DNA of 64,000 nucleotides from Ewingella allii. GTDB lineage: Bacteria; Pseudomonadota; Gammaproteobacteria; Enterobacterales; Enterobacteriaceae. Both the position numbers and the translations under genes were made by a program. The notes below the pieces were generated by a model that did not search any database, was not told the origin of the DNA, and saw only the letters and a program-made list of their open reading frames with translations. Positions 32,510 through 41,018 of this stretch are shown piece by piece. Numbering within the stretch: the first letter of the stretch is position 1; the number at the start of each line of letters is the position of its first letter. The stretch covers positions 1-64,000 of the forward strand of contig NZ_JAWUDN010000006.1 of NCBI RefSeq assembly GCF_044430645.1, read 5' to 3'.

Positions 32510-33274
32510 TCAAATCCCGCTATACCAGTTGTAACCCTGATCTTCCCAATATCCCCCCGGATATTCATTGGTGACGAATATCGCCCCGATGTGCTTAGCG
32601 TTCTTGAAACCGAGCTTGGTAGGCATGCGCAGACGCAGCGGATAGCCAAAGTCAGGGGGCAGGGGCTTTCCGCCGAAATCCAGCGCCAGGATGGTCTGCG
32701 GGTGCAGCGCCGTGGCCATGTCGATGCTCGAGTAGTAACGGTCGTCGCACTTAAAGCCGACATATTTGGCCGTCAGATCCGCGCCGACGTGCTGCAAGAA
32801 GACCTTTAGCGGCACGCCGCTCCACTGGCCAATGGCGCTCCAGCCTTCGATACAGATCAGCCGTGTGATTTGGCTCTCCTGCGGCAGGCGCTGTAGCTGC
32901 TCTAACGTCCAAGGCGCTTTCTTCTGCACTAAGCCCGAGACTTCCAGCCGATAGTTGGGAATGTCGATTTCCGGCACATTGTATTCAGGATAATAGGCAT
33001 TGAAGCGGAACGGCGTGGTAATTTGGTCCGCGCGATAGGTCTGCGCCAGCTTTTGCCCGCCAAACAGCCAACCCTGCACGCGGTCATTCCAGCGCGACAT
33101 GGCCCACAGCACCTTGTCCACATTGTCGCCATCCTGCAAGTTACAGCCGGTGAGCATCGACACCGCGCCAAGGGTCAGACCCGAGCGCAGCAGCATGCGG
33201 CGCTGGATATTCACCAGCTGCTTGCGCTGATCTGGCTCGAGAATAATTTTGGGTTTGTCAGCGTTGTCACTCAT
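32510..33274 (-). CDS. Tat-exported molybdopterin oxidoreductase (sulfite-oxidase fold)
   Basis: A 254-residue periplasmic molybdoenzyme of the sulfite oxidase/YedY fold. The N-terminus combines a twin-arginine signal (QRRMLLR, Arg25-Arg26) with a lipobox (LTGC, Cys44), so a folded, lipid-anchored enzyme is predicted. The molybdenum ligand should be Cys141 in LICIEGWSAIGQW. It is shorter than E. coli MsrP (334) and differs throughout, so methionine-sulfoxide reduction is not assured. It overlaps the upstream b-type cytochrome gene by 8 nt, which fits electron delivery from the quinone pool. A good AGGAG site precedes the ATG. Confidence 0.88.
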   Translation of the reverse strand: MSDNADKPKIILEPDQRKQLVNIQRRMLLRSGLTLGAVSMLTGCNLQDGDNVDKVLWAMSRWNDRVQGWLFGGQKLAQTYRADQITTPFRFNAYYPEYNVPEIDIPNYRLEVSGLVQKKAPWTLEQLQRLPQESQITRLICIEGWSAIGQWSGVPLKVFLQHVGADLTAKYVGFKCDDRYYSSIDMATALHPQTILALDFGGKPLPPDFGYPLRLRMPTKLGFKNAKHIGAIFVTNEYPGGYWEDQGYNWYSGI

Positions 33275-33932
33275 CGGCGTGCTCCTTTAAGGCCGTTTTT
33301 TTGCCGCCGGTGACCATGGCGACAAAGGTTTTAGGCACCAGAAGCACCATCAAAACGTGGATCACCACAAACAGCATCACGCCGCTCATGGCAAAGAAAT
33401 GCACATAACGGGCGATGTCGAAACCGCCGAACAACCAGACCAGCCCGCTAAACTGCACCGGCTTCCAGATAGACAGCCCTGAAAGCACCAGCAGCGCGCC
33501 GAGCAGCAGCACCCCGACATACATCACTTTCTGCACCGCGTTATATTCACCCAGCTTATGAGGCAGCTTGAAGGTGATGGCTTTGACGATGTCACGCCAG
33601 ATAGAAGCTGGCGTAAAAGGGAAAAAGTCGTGCTTGAAGTGTCCGCTAAAGGCGCCCCAAAGCAGATAAATCAGCGCATTGACGGCCAGCAGCCACATCA
33701 CCGCCAGATGCCAGGCAATATTGCCACCCAGCCAGCCTCCCAGCGTGCTTTGCTGCGGGAAGGTAAGAAATTCGAACAGGGGGTCGGCGTTGTAGATACC
33801 CCAGCCGCTCATCACCATGCCAATCATCGCCAGCAGATTAATCCAGTGGCAGAGGCGCACAGGCCAAGGGTGGATTTTTCGTGGCTTAGGTTGGGCTGAC
33901 GAGAGAGGTTTCAGCGAAGGTTGATGGCTCAC
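33267..33932 (-). CDS. Membrane b-type cytochrome (cytochrome b561 domain)
   Basis: A 221-residue integral membrane cytochrome with four main transmembrane helices. Candidate haem-b ligands are His31 in PVRLCHWINLL, a His in NIAWHLAVMW, and the pair in IARYVHFFAMSGVMLFVVIHVLMV. It should pass electrons from menaquinol or ubiquinol to the molybdoenzyme encoded by the next gene, as MsrQ does for MsrP, though it is of a different cytochrome family. Translation begins at GTG, with AGGAG 6 nt upstream. The downstream gene overlaps by 8 nt. Confidence 0.88.
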   Translation of the reverse strand: MSHQPSLKPLSSAQPKPRKIHPWPVRLCHWINLLAMIGMVMSGWGIYNADPLFEFLTFPQQSTLGGWLGGNIAWHLAVMWLLAVNALIYLLWGAFSGHFKHDFFPFTPASIWRDIVKAITFKLPHKLGEYNAVQKVMYVGVLLLGALLVLSGLSIWKPVQFSGLVWLFGGFDIARYVHFFAMSGVMLFVVIHVLMVLLVPKTFVAMVTGGKKTALKEHADE

Positions 33933-34074
33933 AAGAAAGCTCCTGTGCTATCAAGCAGAGTGAAAAAGAGTGAGGCCAAACGGCGCGAAAAGAGGGGGTT
34001 TCGCACCGCCTGGCCTCTTAGTATGGCGTTATCGTCAGTAAAAAGTTAGACACAGGAGACTGACGACATCGCCT

Positions 34075-34689
34075 TTACATTGGTGGCGCGACGCCGTCTT
34101 TGCCAGCGGCGATACCACGAGCAACCAGGTTGCCTTTATCGTCTTTGGCGGCGAACAGCACGATTTTCACGCCTGGTTTCAGCAAGCTGCGGTCGCCCGG
34201 CGCTAACAGCACCACTGGTACATCATCTGGCACCACTACGGTTTTCTGTGCGTCGTGGTACTTCACGGTCAGCGTGCGGCCATTGCTGTTGACCAGCTTG
34301 CCGACGGTGCCGTTGGTCATGGTGTTGATTTTGCCATCGGCAGATTCAAACGGGTTGAAGCCTTCGCCGCTGCCGCGCAGGCTTGGCGCGAAGACGTGAA
34401 CTTCCAGCGCTTTCAGCGTGCCGTCGGCCTGTGGAACGGCGGCGGTGCCGATAAAGCTGTCAGCTTTAATATCGGAAATCTGGCCTTTAGAAACGCTGTT
34501 AACTTTGGTTTGGTCATTGATTTGCACATCAAGCTTGTCACCTTGACGGGTGGTGATTTGCATGGATGAATCATTCACCGAGTCGATGGTTCCGCGCGTC
34601 GGTTTAATCACGTTATCTGCTGCGAATGCGCCGGTACACATCAGAAGCGAGCTGAGGACTAAGCCCGCCAGGCGTGTTGAAGTCGTCAT
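34075..34689 (-). CDS. Secreted DUF5666-like beta protein, function unknown
   Basis: A 204-residue exported protein. The signal peptide ends GAFA near residue 23. The mature part is made of repeated small beta units with the pattern G-T-I-D-S-V / M-Q-I-T-T-R-Q-G-D-K-L-D-V and again G-T-V-G-K-L / T-L-T-V-K-Y-H, reminiscent of DUF5666/OB-like modules. I do not recognise a characterised family. It is 142 nt upstream of the cytochrome gene on the same strand and divergent from the two-component genes, so it probably belongs to the same redox unit. Confidence 0.75.
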   Translation of the reverse strand: MTTSTRLAGLVLSSLLMCTGAFAADNVIKPTRGTIDSVNDSSMQITTRQGDKLDVQINDQTKVNSVSKGQISDIKADSFIGTAAVPQADGTLKALEVHVFAPSLRGSGEGFNPFESADGKINTMTNGTVGKLVNSNGRTLTVKYHDAQKTVVVPDDVPVVLLAPGDRSLLKPGVKIVLFAAKDDKGNLVARGIAAGKDGVAPPM

Positions 34690-34785
34690 GTTAACTCTCC
34701 ATATTTTTGCAGGTTGATCAAAGTGATAGTGTTATTGCTATAGGGTATAGCTTAGTTAAGAGTGGACGATAAACCCGAACAGTGA

Positions 34786-34825
34786 GATGACAACTTGATG
34801 ACAAAATTGTCATCAAACATGACAA
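34786..34825. promoter_or_regulatory. CusR/HprR-type operator in the divergent promoter
   Basis: ATGACAA-AA-TTGTCAT (34798-34813) matches the box described for E. coli CusR and HprR. Further ATGACAA copies lie at 34787-34793 and 34819-34825, giving spacings of 11 and 21 bp, as expected for tandem binding of OmpR-type dimers. The site lies 53-92 nt before the response-regulator start and about 100-135 nt before the divergent DUF5666-like gene. It can therefore serve both the two-component operon and the molybdoenzyme operon. Confidence 0.78.
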
Positions 34826-34877
34826 ACAAAACTGCTAAAGTATTCGCCCAAGAGTCTCTCATTAATAGGTAGCCCGC

Positions 34878-35549
34878 ATGCGTATACTGGTAATTGAAGA
34901 TGACGTCAGCACCGGTGACTACCTGAAAAAGGGGCTGGGCGAGGCGGGATATCGCGTCGATTTAGCCCGCAACGGCGCTGACGGCCTGTTTTTGGCGCTG
35001 GAAGAAGAGTATGACGCGGTGATCCTCGACGTGATGCTGCCGGGGCTAAATGGCTGGCAGGTGATGGAAGTGCTGCGCAAGAAAAGCGACGTGCCGGTGC
35101 TGTTTCTCACCGCCCGCGATGAAGTGCAGGATCGCATTCACGGGCTGGAACTGGGCGCCGACGACTACCTAATTAAACCTTTCTCTTTCACCGAGCTGGT
35201 GCTGCGCATTCGCACCCTGTTGCGCCGCCCGTCGGCCCGCGAGGCAGACACCTATTCGCTGGCAGATTTGCATCTCGACGTGCTGCGCCGCCGGGTCACT
35301 CGCCAAGAGCAGGTCATCCCGCTGACTAATAAGGAGTTCATGCTGCTGCATTTATTGATGCGCCGCGAAGGCGAAGTGCTGTCGCGCAGCATGATCGCCT
35401 CACAGGTGTGGGATATGAATTTCGACAGCGACACCAATGTGGTCGACGTGGCGGTAAAACGGCTGCGGGCCAAAGTCGATCGCACCTTCGATCTCAAGCT
35501 GATCCACACCGTGCGCGGTATTGGCTATGTGTGCGAAGTACGCCCATGA
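34878..35549 (+). CDS. OmpR-family response regulator (CusR/HprR type)
   Basis: A 223-residue response regulator. The phosphoacceptor is Asp51 in YDAVILDVMLPG, with the acidic pocket ED-D at residues 7-9 and Lys in LIKPF near 102. The C-terminal winged helix carries LSRSMIASQVWDMNFDSDTN near 171-190, nearly identical to the CusR/HprR subgroup. CusR answers to copper and silver; HprR to hydrogen peroxide and hypochlorite, and it controls msrPQ. Which signal applies here cannot be told from sequence. Overlap with the kinase gene is ATGA. A matching operator lies upstream. Confidence 0.92.
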   Translation: MRILVIEDDVSTGDYLKKGLGEAGYRVDLARNGADGLFLALEEEYDAVILDVMLPGLNGWQVMEVLRKKSDVPVLFLTARDEVQDRIHGLELGADDYLIKPFSFTELVLRIRTLLRRPSAREADTYSLADLHLDVLRRRVTRQEQVIPLTNKEFMLLHLLMRREGEVLSRSMIASQVWDMNFDSDTNVVDVAVKRLRAKVDRTFDLKLIHTVRGIGYVCEVRP

Positions 35550-36994
35550 ATGTGAAAACCCACACCTTAAAGGCGAAACGCCCGACCTCGCTAACCCTGC
35601 GCGCCACTCTGCTGTTTGGCCTGATTGCCGCGCTGGTGGTCAGCGCGGTGGGGTTCTACCTCTATTATTCGATTGAAAAAGAGCTGATTCGCCGCGCGGA
35701 TTACCAAGTCAGCGGTCGCGTTCAGTATTTTCGCCAGCTGCTGGCGACAGACTTCCCGCTGACCCAGCTCAGCCATAGCCCGCAATTGTTTGAAAACATG
35801 CTCGGCAATGAGCAGGACGTGTTGCAATTCCGCCTGCAAAACAGCGCGCCGATCATCAACGTCAATCCGTCCCATCTGGCGCTTCCTGACACACCGCCGG
35901 TGGCCGACGGCACCCAGCTGACGCTGGCTGATATTCAGCGACTGACCGCGGCCGATGGCACGCCGGTGCGCTATATTTCTGCGGCGGTGCGCATGCAGGA
36001 TGGTCGAACCGTCATCATCTCTGCGGCGCATTTTATGGATGCCGAATCGCAGATGCTGGCGGCGTTTCGCCTAGAAATCATGGGGGCGGTGCTGCTGGCT
36101 TACCTGCTGATTGCCGCCTTGGGTTATAGCGTGATCCGCCGTGGCCTGCGGCCGCTGCGTAAGATGGCGCAGGAGGCGGCCAGCATCCATCCGACCAGCC
36201 TGGGCACCCGTCTGAGTCGAGAGGGCGCGCCGCAAGAGCTTCAGCCGCTGATCCTGTCGTTCAACGCCATGCTAGACCGTCTGGCTGACGGCTATGAGCG
36301 CCTGACCCAATTCTCCGCCGATTTGGCCCATGAAATCCGCACCCCGGTGGGCGCGGTGATGGGGCATTGTCAGGTGGCGCTGTATCAGCCGCGCAGCACC
36401 GAAGAGTATGAAACCCTGCTGGCCAATAACATGGAGGAGCTGGAGCGCATCTCGCGCATGGTAGAAAACATTCTGTTTTTGGCCCGCGCTTCTCATGCCC
36501 ATTCCGTCCTCAACATTACGCCGCTGGCGCTCTCCTCCGAGACGGAGCGAGTGGCGGATTATTTCGAAGGTTTGGCCGAAGAGCGCGACATGCGGCTGGT
36601 GTGTCAGGGCGGGGGCACGCTATACGCCGACGCTATCCTGTTCCAGCGCGCCTTAAGCAATCTGGTGGCGAACGCCATTCGCTATGGCGACGAAGGCACG
36701 GAGATCCGCGTGCAGGTGGAGCAGGTGGCGGCCAATACCCTAATCCACGTCGAGAGTCAGGGGGAGCCGATCCCCGCCGAAAAACGCAGCAAGCTGTTTG
36801 ACAGGTTTTACCGCGCCGATGCGTCGCGCAGCGAAGGGGGAAGCTCCAACGGGTTAGGGCTGTCTATCGTGCAAGCCATTATGGCGTTGCATCAGGGAAG
36901 TGTGTCAGTCAGCAGTATGGCCCAGGGCAAAACGCGGTTTACACTGCAATTTCCGACGGAATATCAGGAGAAAAAAGCACCACTTTCTCAATAA
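35546..36994 (+). CDS. Sensor histidine kinase (CusS/HprS type)
   Basis: A membrane sensor kinase of 482 residues. Transmembrane helix 1 (LLFGLIAALVVSAVGFYLYY) and helix 2 near residues 173-193 enclose a periplasmic sensor of about 130 residues, and a HAMP domain follows. The phosphorylated His is about residue 262 in LAHEIRTPVGA. The ATPase boxes N (NLVANAIRYGDEG), G1 and G2 (SNGLGLSIVQ) are present. The ATG overlaps the regulator stop by 4 nt; a longer frame starting 138 nt upstream would lie inside the regulator gene and is rejected. The heavy-metal/redox kinase family is clear, the signal is not. Confidence 0.92.
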   Translation: MNVKTHTLKAKRPTSLTLRATLLFGLIAALVVSAVGFYLYYSIEKELIRRADYQVSGRVQYFRQLLATDFPLTQLSHSPQLFENMLGNEQDVLQFRLQNSAPIINVNPSHLALPDTPPVADGTQLTLADIQRLTAADGTPVRYISAAVRMQDGRTVIISAAHFMDAESQMLAAFRLEIMGAVLLAYLLIAALGYSVIRRGLRPLRKMAQEAASIHPTSLGTRLSREGAPQELQPLILSFNAMLDRLADGYERLTQFSADLAHEIRTPVGAVMGHCQVALYQPRSTEEYETLLANNMEELERISRMVENILFLARASHAHSVLNITPLALSSETERVADYFEGLAEERDMRLVCQGGGTLYADAILFQRALSNLVANAIRYGDEGTEIRVQVEQVAANTLIHVESQGEPIPAEKRSKLFDRFYRADASRSEGGSSNGLGLSIVQAIMALHQGSVSVSSMAQGKTRFTLQFPTEYQEKKAPLSQ

Positions 36995-37234
36995 TTCCTC
37001 AATAAGGTGAAAAAAATACGAAAAATATTTCTTTTCATCTTATTGAAATACATCGATTTCACTAATATTGTTACGTTATTACATTCACTGAAATGATTGA
37101 ATCTGAACTAAAAGCATTTTTTGCCGGTCAGATTTAGTTATCGAAGTGCACTCTAACGCGTCATTTTTACTCTTCACTTCGGCACGCGCGGGCAGCATAC
37201 GCATTTGATTATCTAAAAAGAGCTTCACAGACTG

Positions 37235-38902
37235 ATGCAAAAACTACGTTCTCTTTCGCAACAGAAAATTTCACTGTTTATTGCGCTATACCTGGGGATA
37301 CTACTTAACCTTCCTATTTTCTTCCGACGCTTTGGTCAACTCCATTACGACAATGGGCTATCCATTGCCGTCGAAATGGTGGCGTGTTTCGCGCTGGTTT
37401 ACTTCCTGACTCAATTGCTCTCCTTTACCGGTAAAACCGTATTCCGCGTGCTTCTCAGCGTGATTGTGGTGTCGTCCGTCGCCGCCAGTTATTACATGAT
37501 CCTGTTTAATGTCGATATTGGTTACGGCATTTTGGCGGCCGCGCTGGCGTCTGATTCCATCGACCTGTCGAAAGAGTCGATTGGTACCCATTTCGCTGGT
37601 TGGGTGGTGCTGTTCAGCCTGCTGCCGCTGGTACTGCTGTGGGCGAGCAAGATGCCGGGATCGGCTCTCAAAGAGACTCGCCCTAAAGGCGTGTTGAAGA
37701 AGGTCGTGCTGCTGATTGCGGCGGGATTAATGTGCTATCTGCCGCTGCGCCTGATGGGTAAAGTGCAGGACAAGCATGATGTGATGAACAACCGCATGAT
37801 GGCAAGTTATGGCGGCGTAGTGGCCGGGACTTACTCGCCGTCAAACTGGCTGTCGGCCTTTGGGCTGTTTGTTTATAGCTCTTACAGCCAGGCCGAAGAC
37901 ACCAAAAACCTGTTCGACCCCGCCAAGCATTTCACTTATACACCGCCAAAAGATGTCAAAGACCTGTACGTGGTGTTTGTGATTGGTGAAAGCGCCCGCC
38001 GCGACCACATGGGCGTCTATGGCTATGACCGTGACAACACGCCGAATCTGAGCAAAGAGAAGAACCTTGCCGTGCTTCAGGGCTACTCGTGCGATACCGC
38101 CACCAAACTCTCGCTGCGCTGCATGTTTGTGCGCGAAGGCGGGGCGTCCGAAGCGCCGCAGCGTACGCTGAAAGAGGCCAACGTCTTCTCCGTGCTGAAG
38201 AGCAATGGCTGGAGTTCTGAGCTTTACTCTATGCAGAGTGAGGCGTGGTTCTACAACAAGACCCGCGTCAACGACTACTCGCTGCGTGAAAACATTGCCT
38301 CTGAAAAGCGCAACGCCGGTAAGCCTGTGGACGACATGCTGCTGGTGGATGAGATGAAGGACTCGATGGACCATTATCCGCAGGGCCAGCATCTGATCAT
38401 TCTGCACACCAAAGGTTCGCATTATCTCTATTCCGACCGTTACCCGCGCTCTTTCGCCAAATATCAGCCTGAGTGTATGGGCATTGATGACTCCTGCTCG
38501 ACGCAAGAGATGATTAACGCTTACGATAACTCGCTGTTGTATACCGACTACTTCCTCGAGCAGGTGTTCAATCAACTGCGAGACAAGAACGCCATCGTGT
38601 TTTATGCTTCTGACCACGGCGAATCTATTTCAAAAAGCATGCATTTCCACGGTACACCGCGTGACCACGCGCCAATAGAGCAACGTACGGTGCCGATTAT
38701 GGTGTGGGCTTCTGACAAGTTCCTGTCTGATGACCACAACCGTGCCGGTTTCGACCAGCTGCAAAAGCTGGCGGCAGATAAAACGCCGGTGTTCCATGAA
38801 AAGCTGTTTGATTCGATTTTAGGCTGTATCGGCTACACCTCGCCAAATGGCGGGATTGTCGAGCAGCGCAACTGGTGTCATGTGGCAGACGGGAAGGGCT
38901 AA
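37235..38902 (+). CDS. eptB: Kdo2-lipid A phosphoethanolamine 7''-transferase EptB
   Basis: An inner-membrane enzyme of 555 residues (E. coli EptB 563) that moves phosphoethanolamine from phosphatidylethanolamine to the outer Kdo of LPS. Five N-terminal transmembrane helices are followed by a periplasmic alkaline-phosphatase-like domain. The motifs VVFVIGESARRDHMGVYGY, GYSCDTATKLSLRCMFVR (nucleophilic Thr), HTKGSHYLY and FYASDHGES carry the zinc and catalytic residues. E. coli EptB has the same blocks. The 240-nt upstream gap holds a weak sigma-E-like pair (GAACT 37104, TCAGA 37128). An EEP-family gene follows 6 nt later. Confidence 0.94.
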   Translation: MQKLRSLSQQKISLFIALYLGILLNLPIFFRRFGQLHYDNGLSIAVEMVACFALVYFLTQLLSFTGKTVFRVLLSVIVVSSVAASYYMILFNVDIGYGILAAALASDSIDLSKESIGTHFAGWVVLFSLLPLVLLWASKMPGSALKETRPKGVLKKVVLLIAAGLMCYLPLRLMGKVQDKHDVMNNRMMASYGGVVAGTYSPSNWLSAFGLFVYSSYSQAEDTKNLFDPAKHFTYTPPKDVKDLYVVFVIGESARRDHMGVYGYDRDNTPNLSKEKNLAVLQGYSCDTATKLSLRCMFVREGGASEAPQRTLKEANVFSVLKSNGWSSELYSMQSEAWFYNKTRVNDYSLRENIASEKRNAGKPVDDMLLVDEMKDSMDHYPQGQHLIILHTKGSHYLYSDRYPRSFAKYQPECMGIDDSCSTQEMINAYDNSLLYTDYFLEQVFNQLRDKNAIVFYASDHGESISKSMHFHGTPRDHAPIEQRTVPIMVWASDKFLSDDHNRAGFDQLQKLAADKTPVFHEKLFDSILGCIGYTSPNGGIVEQRNWCHVADGKG

Positions 38903-38908
38903 GCATCA

Positions 38909-40036
38909 ATGGATTCACTGCGAATTATCGTCAGCGTGCTGACCGTTATTATGGCACTGCTGACGTTACTGCCGTTGTCGAAGAATCAACGCTGGTGGGT
39001 GAGAGTTTGGGACTTCCCGCGACTGCAAATGGCAACCTTGTCATTGCTGTTTTTACTCACCGAACTGTGGGTTTTGCCATTCGGCGGCCCACTCGCCACG
39101 CTCATTATCCTGCTGTCGCTGGCCTGTATGGTTTATCAGGCATGGTGGATATTGCCTTACACCCGGCTCTATCCGGTGCAGGTGAAGAAAACCGTGCCGA
39201 ATGGCCATCCGCGCATCAAAATCATTAACTGTAATGTGTTAATGACCAACCGCAATAGCGCCAAACTATTGGAAATAGTCGAGAAAAACCGCCCGGACAT
39301 TCTGGTGCTGTTGGAAACCGACCTGTGGTGGGAACAGCAGATGTCGCCGCTGGAAAGCGACTATCCGCACAGCATCAAATGCCCGCTGGATAACCTCTAC
39401 GGCATGCACGTCTATTCTCGCTTGCCGTTGTTTGACGCGAAAATTCAGTATTTAGTGGCTGAAGGTATCCCTTCAATGCATTTCCGCGCTGAATTAACCT
39501 CTGGTCATCAGGTGGTGCTGCACTGCCTGCACCCGATGCCGCCAAGCCCGACCGAAGATGATGAATCCACCAATCGCGATGCCGAACTGGTGGCGGTGGG
39601 CCACACGGCTTCACGCGCCAGCTACCCGACCATTGTGACCGGCGACCTGAACGACGTGGCGTGGTCGCGCACCACGCGCCTGTTTATGAAGGTCAGCGGC
39701 TTGCTTGACCCCCGTCGCGGGCGCGGCATGTACAACACCTTTCACGCTAGCTATCCCTTCCTGCGCTGGCCGCTGGACCACGTTTTCCACAGTAAAGAGT
39801 TCACCCTGATTGACCTTCAACGCCTCGAGGCGATGGGTTCCGATCACTTCCCGATTATGGTGGAACTGGCATTAACGCCGGAGCAGGGGAAAGATCAGGA
39901 GAAGCTGCAAATCGACAGCGGCGACATTCAGGAAGCACGCGAAAAAATGGATAACGCCGGTGTTAAAAGCCGCGATGTCCACCACGCCGAGCACCTTAAT
40001 GGGCAGCCTCAGCCCGATTTTGGGCTCTCCTCGTGA
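38909..40036 (+). CDS. Membrane-anchored endonuclease/exonuclease/phosphatase family enzyme
   Basis: A 375-residue protein. Three N-terminal transmembrane helices (residues 1-90) are followed by an EEP hydrolase domain. Active-site elements are NCNVLMTNRN near 108, VLLETDLWW near 133, HCLHPMPP near 210, VTGDLNDVAWS near 245 and the terminal GSDHFPIMVEL near 310. The fold covers nucleases, phosphodiesterases and lipid phosphatases, and a periplasmic location after three helices favours a phosphoester or lipid substrate. It is 6 nt after eptB and overlaps the LysR gene by 4 nt, suggesting a role linked to LPS or phospholipid head groups. Confidence 0.87.
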   Translation: MDSLRIIVSVLTVIMALLTLLPLSKNQRWWVRVWDFPRLQMATLSLLFLLTELWVLPFGGPLATLIILLSLACMVYQAWWILPYTRLYPVQVKKTVPNGHPRIKIINCNVLMTNRNSAKLLEIVEKNRPDILVLLETDLWWEQQMSPLESDYPHSIKCPLDNLYGMHVYSRLPLFDAKIQYLVAEGIPSMHFRAELTSGHQVVLHCLHPMPPSPTEDDESTNRDAELVAVGHTASRASYPTIVTGDLNDVAWSRTTRLFMKVSGLLDPRRGRGMYNTFHASYPFLRWPLDHVFHSKEFTLIDLQRLEAMGSDHFPIMVELALTPEQGKDQEKLQIDSGDIQEAREKMDNAGVKSRDVHHAEHLNGQPQPDFGLSS

Positions 40037-40947
40037 CCAGCGAACGCGACAGATTGCCCTTAGCGGAAGACCTGCGGGTCTTTCTGGCGGTAGTGAATAA
40101 GCAGAGCTTTGCCGCTGCCGCCACCGAGCTAGGCCAGTCTCCCGCCTACGTCAGTAAGCGAATTCAGATCCTTGAAGAGGCGCTGAGTGCGCGCCTGCTG
40201 CATCGATCCACTCGCGGCATTCGCCTGACCGAGGAAGGGGAGCGCGCCCAGCGCTGGGCACTGCAAATCCTGGATAACTTCGACCAGTTTATCGGCGACC
40301 TGTCCGACTCCCGCACCGAGCCGCGTGGCAATGTGCATATTTGCAGCTCTTTTGGCTTTGGCCGCTGCCACGTCGCGCCCGCCGTGGCGGAGCTGGCGGA
40401 ACGCTATCCGCAGCTTAATTTGCGCCTCGACCTGTACGATCGGGTGATTGATCTGGTGGTCGAAGGCGTGGATCTGGAAATTCTGGTCGGAGACGACATC
40501 CCCGAGCAGCACATTGGCAAAAAGTTAGCCCAGCATCAGCGCATTCTTTGCGCCTCGCCTGACTATCTCCAGGCCCACGGCGTGCCGGAGTCGTTGGAGG
40601 ATTTAACCGAACATCAGTGTCTGGTGCTCAAAGAGCGGGATAACCCCTTTGGCATCTGGTCAGTGACGACAGAGGGCGAAGAGCAGCGCATTCGCGTTAA
40701 AGGGGCGCTCTCGTCGAACAGTGGCGAAGTGGTGTTGCAATGGGCGTTGAAACACCACGGTATCATTCTGCGCTCGCAGTGGGACGTCCAGCCCTACCTC
40801 GACAGTGGCGAGCTGGTGCAGGTTTTACCAGCTTACTCGCAGCCTGCCAGCGTGTGGGCGGTCTATCCGACGCGTTTGGCGGAGTCCGCCAAGCTGCGAG
40901 TTTGTGTCGAATTCTTCCAGCAAAGATTCAGTCAGCTGCTCGGCTAG
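40033..40947 (+). CDS. LysR-family transcriptional regulator
   Basis: A 304-residue LysR regulator. The helix-turn-helix is FLAVVNKQSFAAAATELGQSPAYVSKRIQ near residues 17-45, followed by the usual LHRSTRGIRLTEEG. The effector-binding domain lies at about 95-300. Translation begins at GTG overlapping the stop of the EEP gene (GTGA), so it depends on upstream translation. That is unusual for a LysR gene, which is normally divergent from its target. It is convergent with leuDC. In Enterobacterales similar proteins are DmlR-like; the target here is unknown. Confidence 0.9.
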   Translation: MTSERDRLPLAEDLRVFLAVVNKQSFAAAATELGQSPAYVSKRIQILEEALSARLLHRSTRGIRLTEEGERAQRWALQILDNFDQFIGDLSDSRTEPRGNVHICSSFGFGRCHVAPAVAELAERYPQLNLRLDLYDRVIDLVVEGVDLEILVGDDIPEQHIGKKLAQHQRILCASPDYLQAHGVPESLEDLTEHQCLVLKERDNPFGIWSVTTEGEEQRIRVKGALSSNSGEVVLQWALKHHGIILRSQWDVQPYLDSGELVQVLPAYSQPASVWAVYPTRLAESAKLRVCVEFFQQRFSQLLG

Positions 40948-41018
40948 CGCCGCGATCGTCACGGCGCAAATCACCTGCTTCATTCAACATTAAGAACTTA
41001 ACACTCACCAAGAGTGCT

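Noticed and set aside
32510..33932. Assignment as msrPQ
   Set aside because: The molybdoenzyme is 80 residues shorter than MsrP with different sequence, and the cytochrome is of the b561-type domain, not the MsrQ family.
35408..35545. Upstream start for the sensor kinase
   Set aside because: It would lie inside the response-regulator gene in another frame, and the ATGA overlap at 35546 is the usual arrangement.
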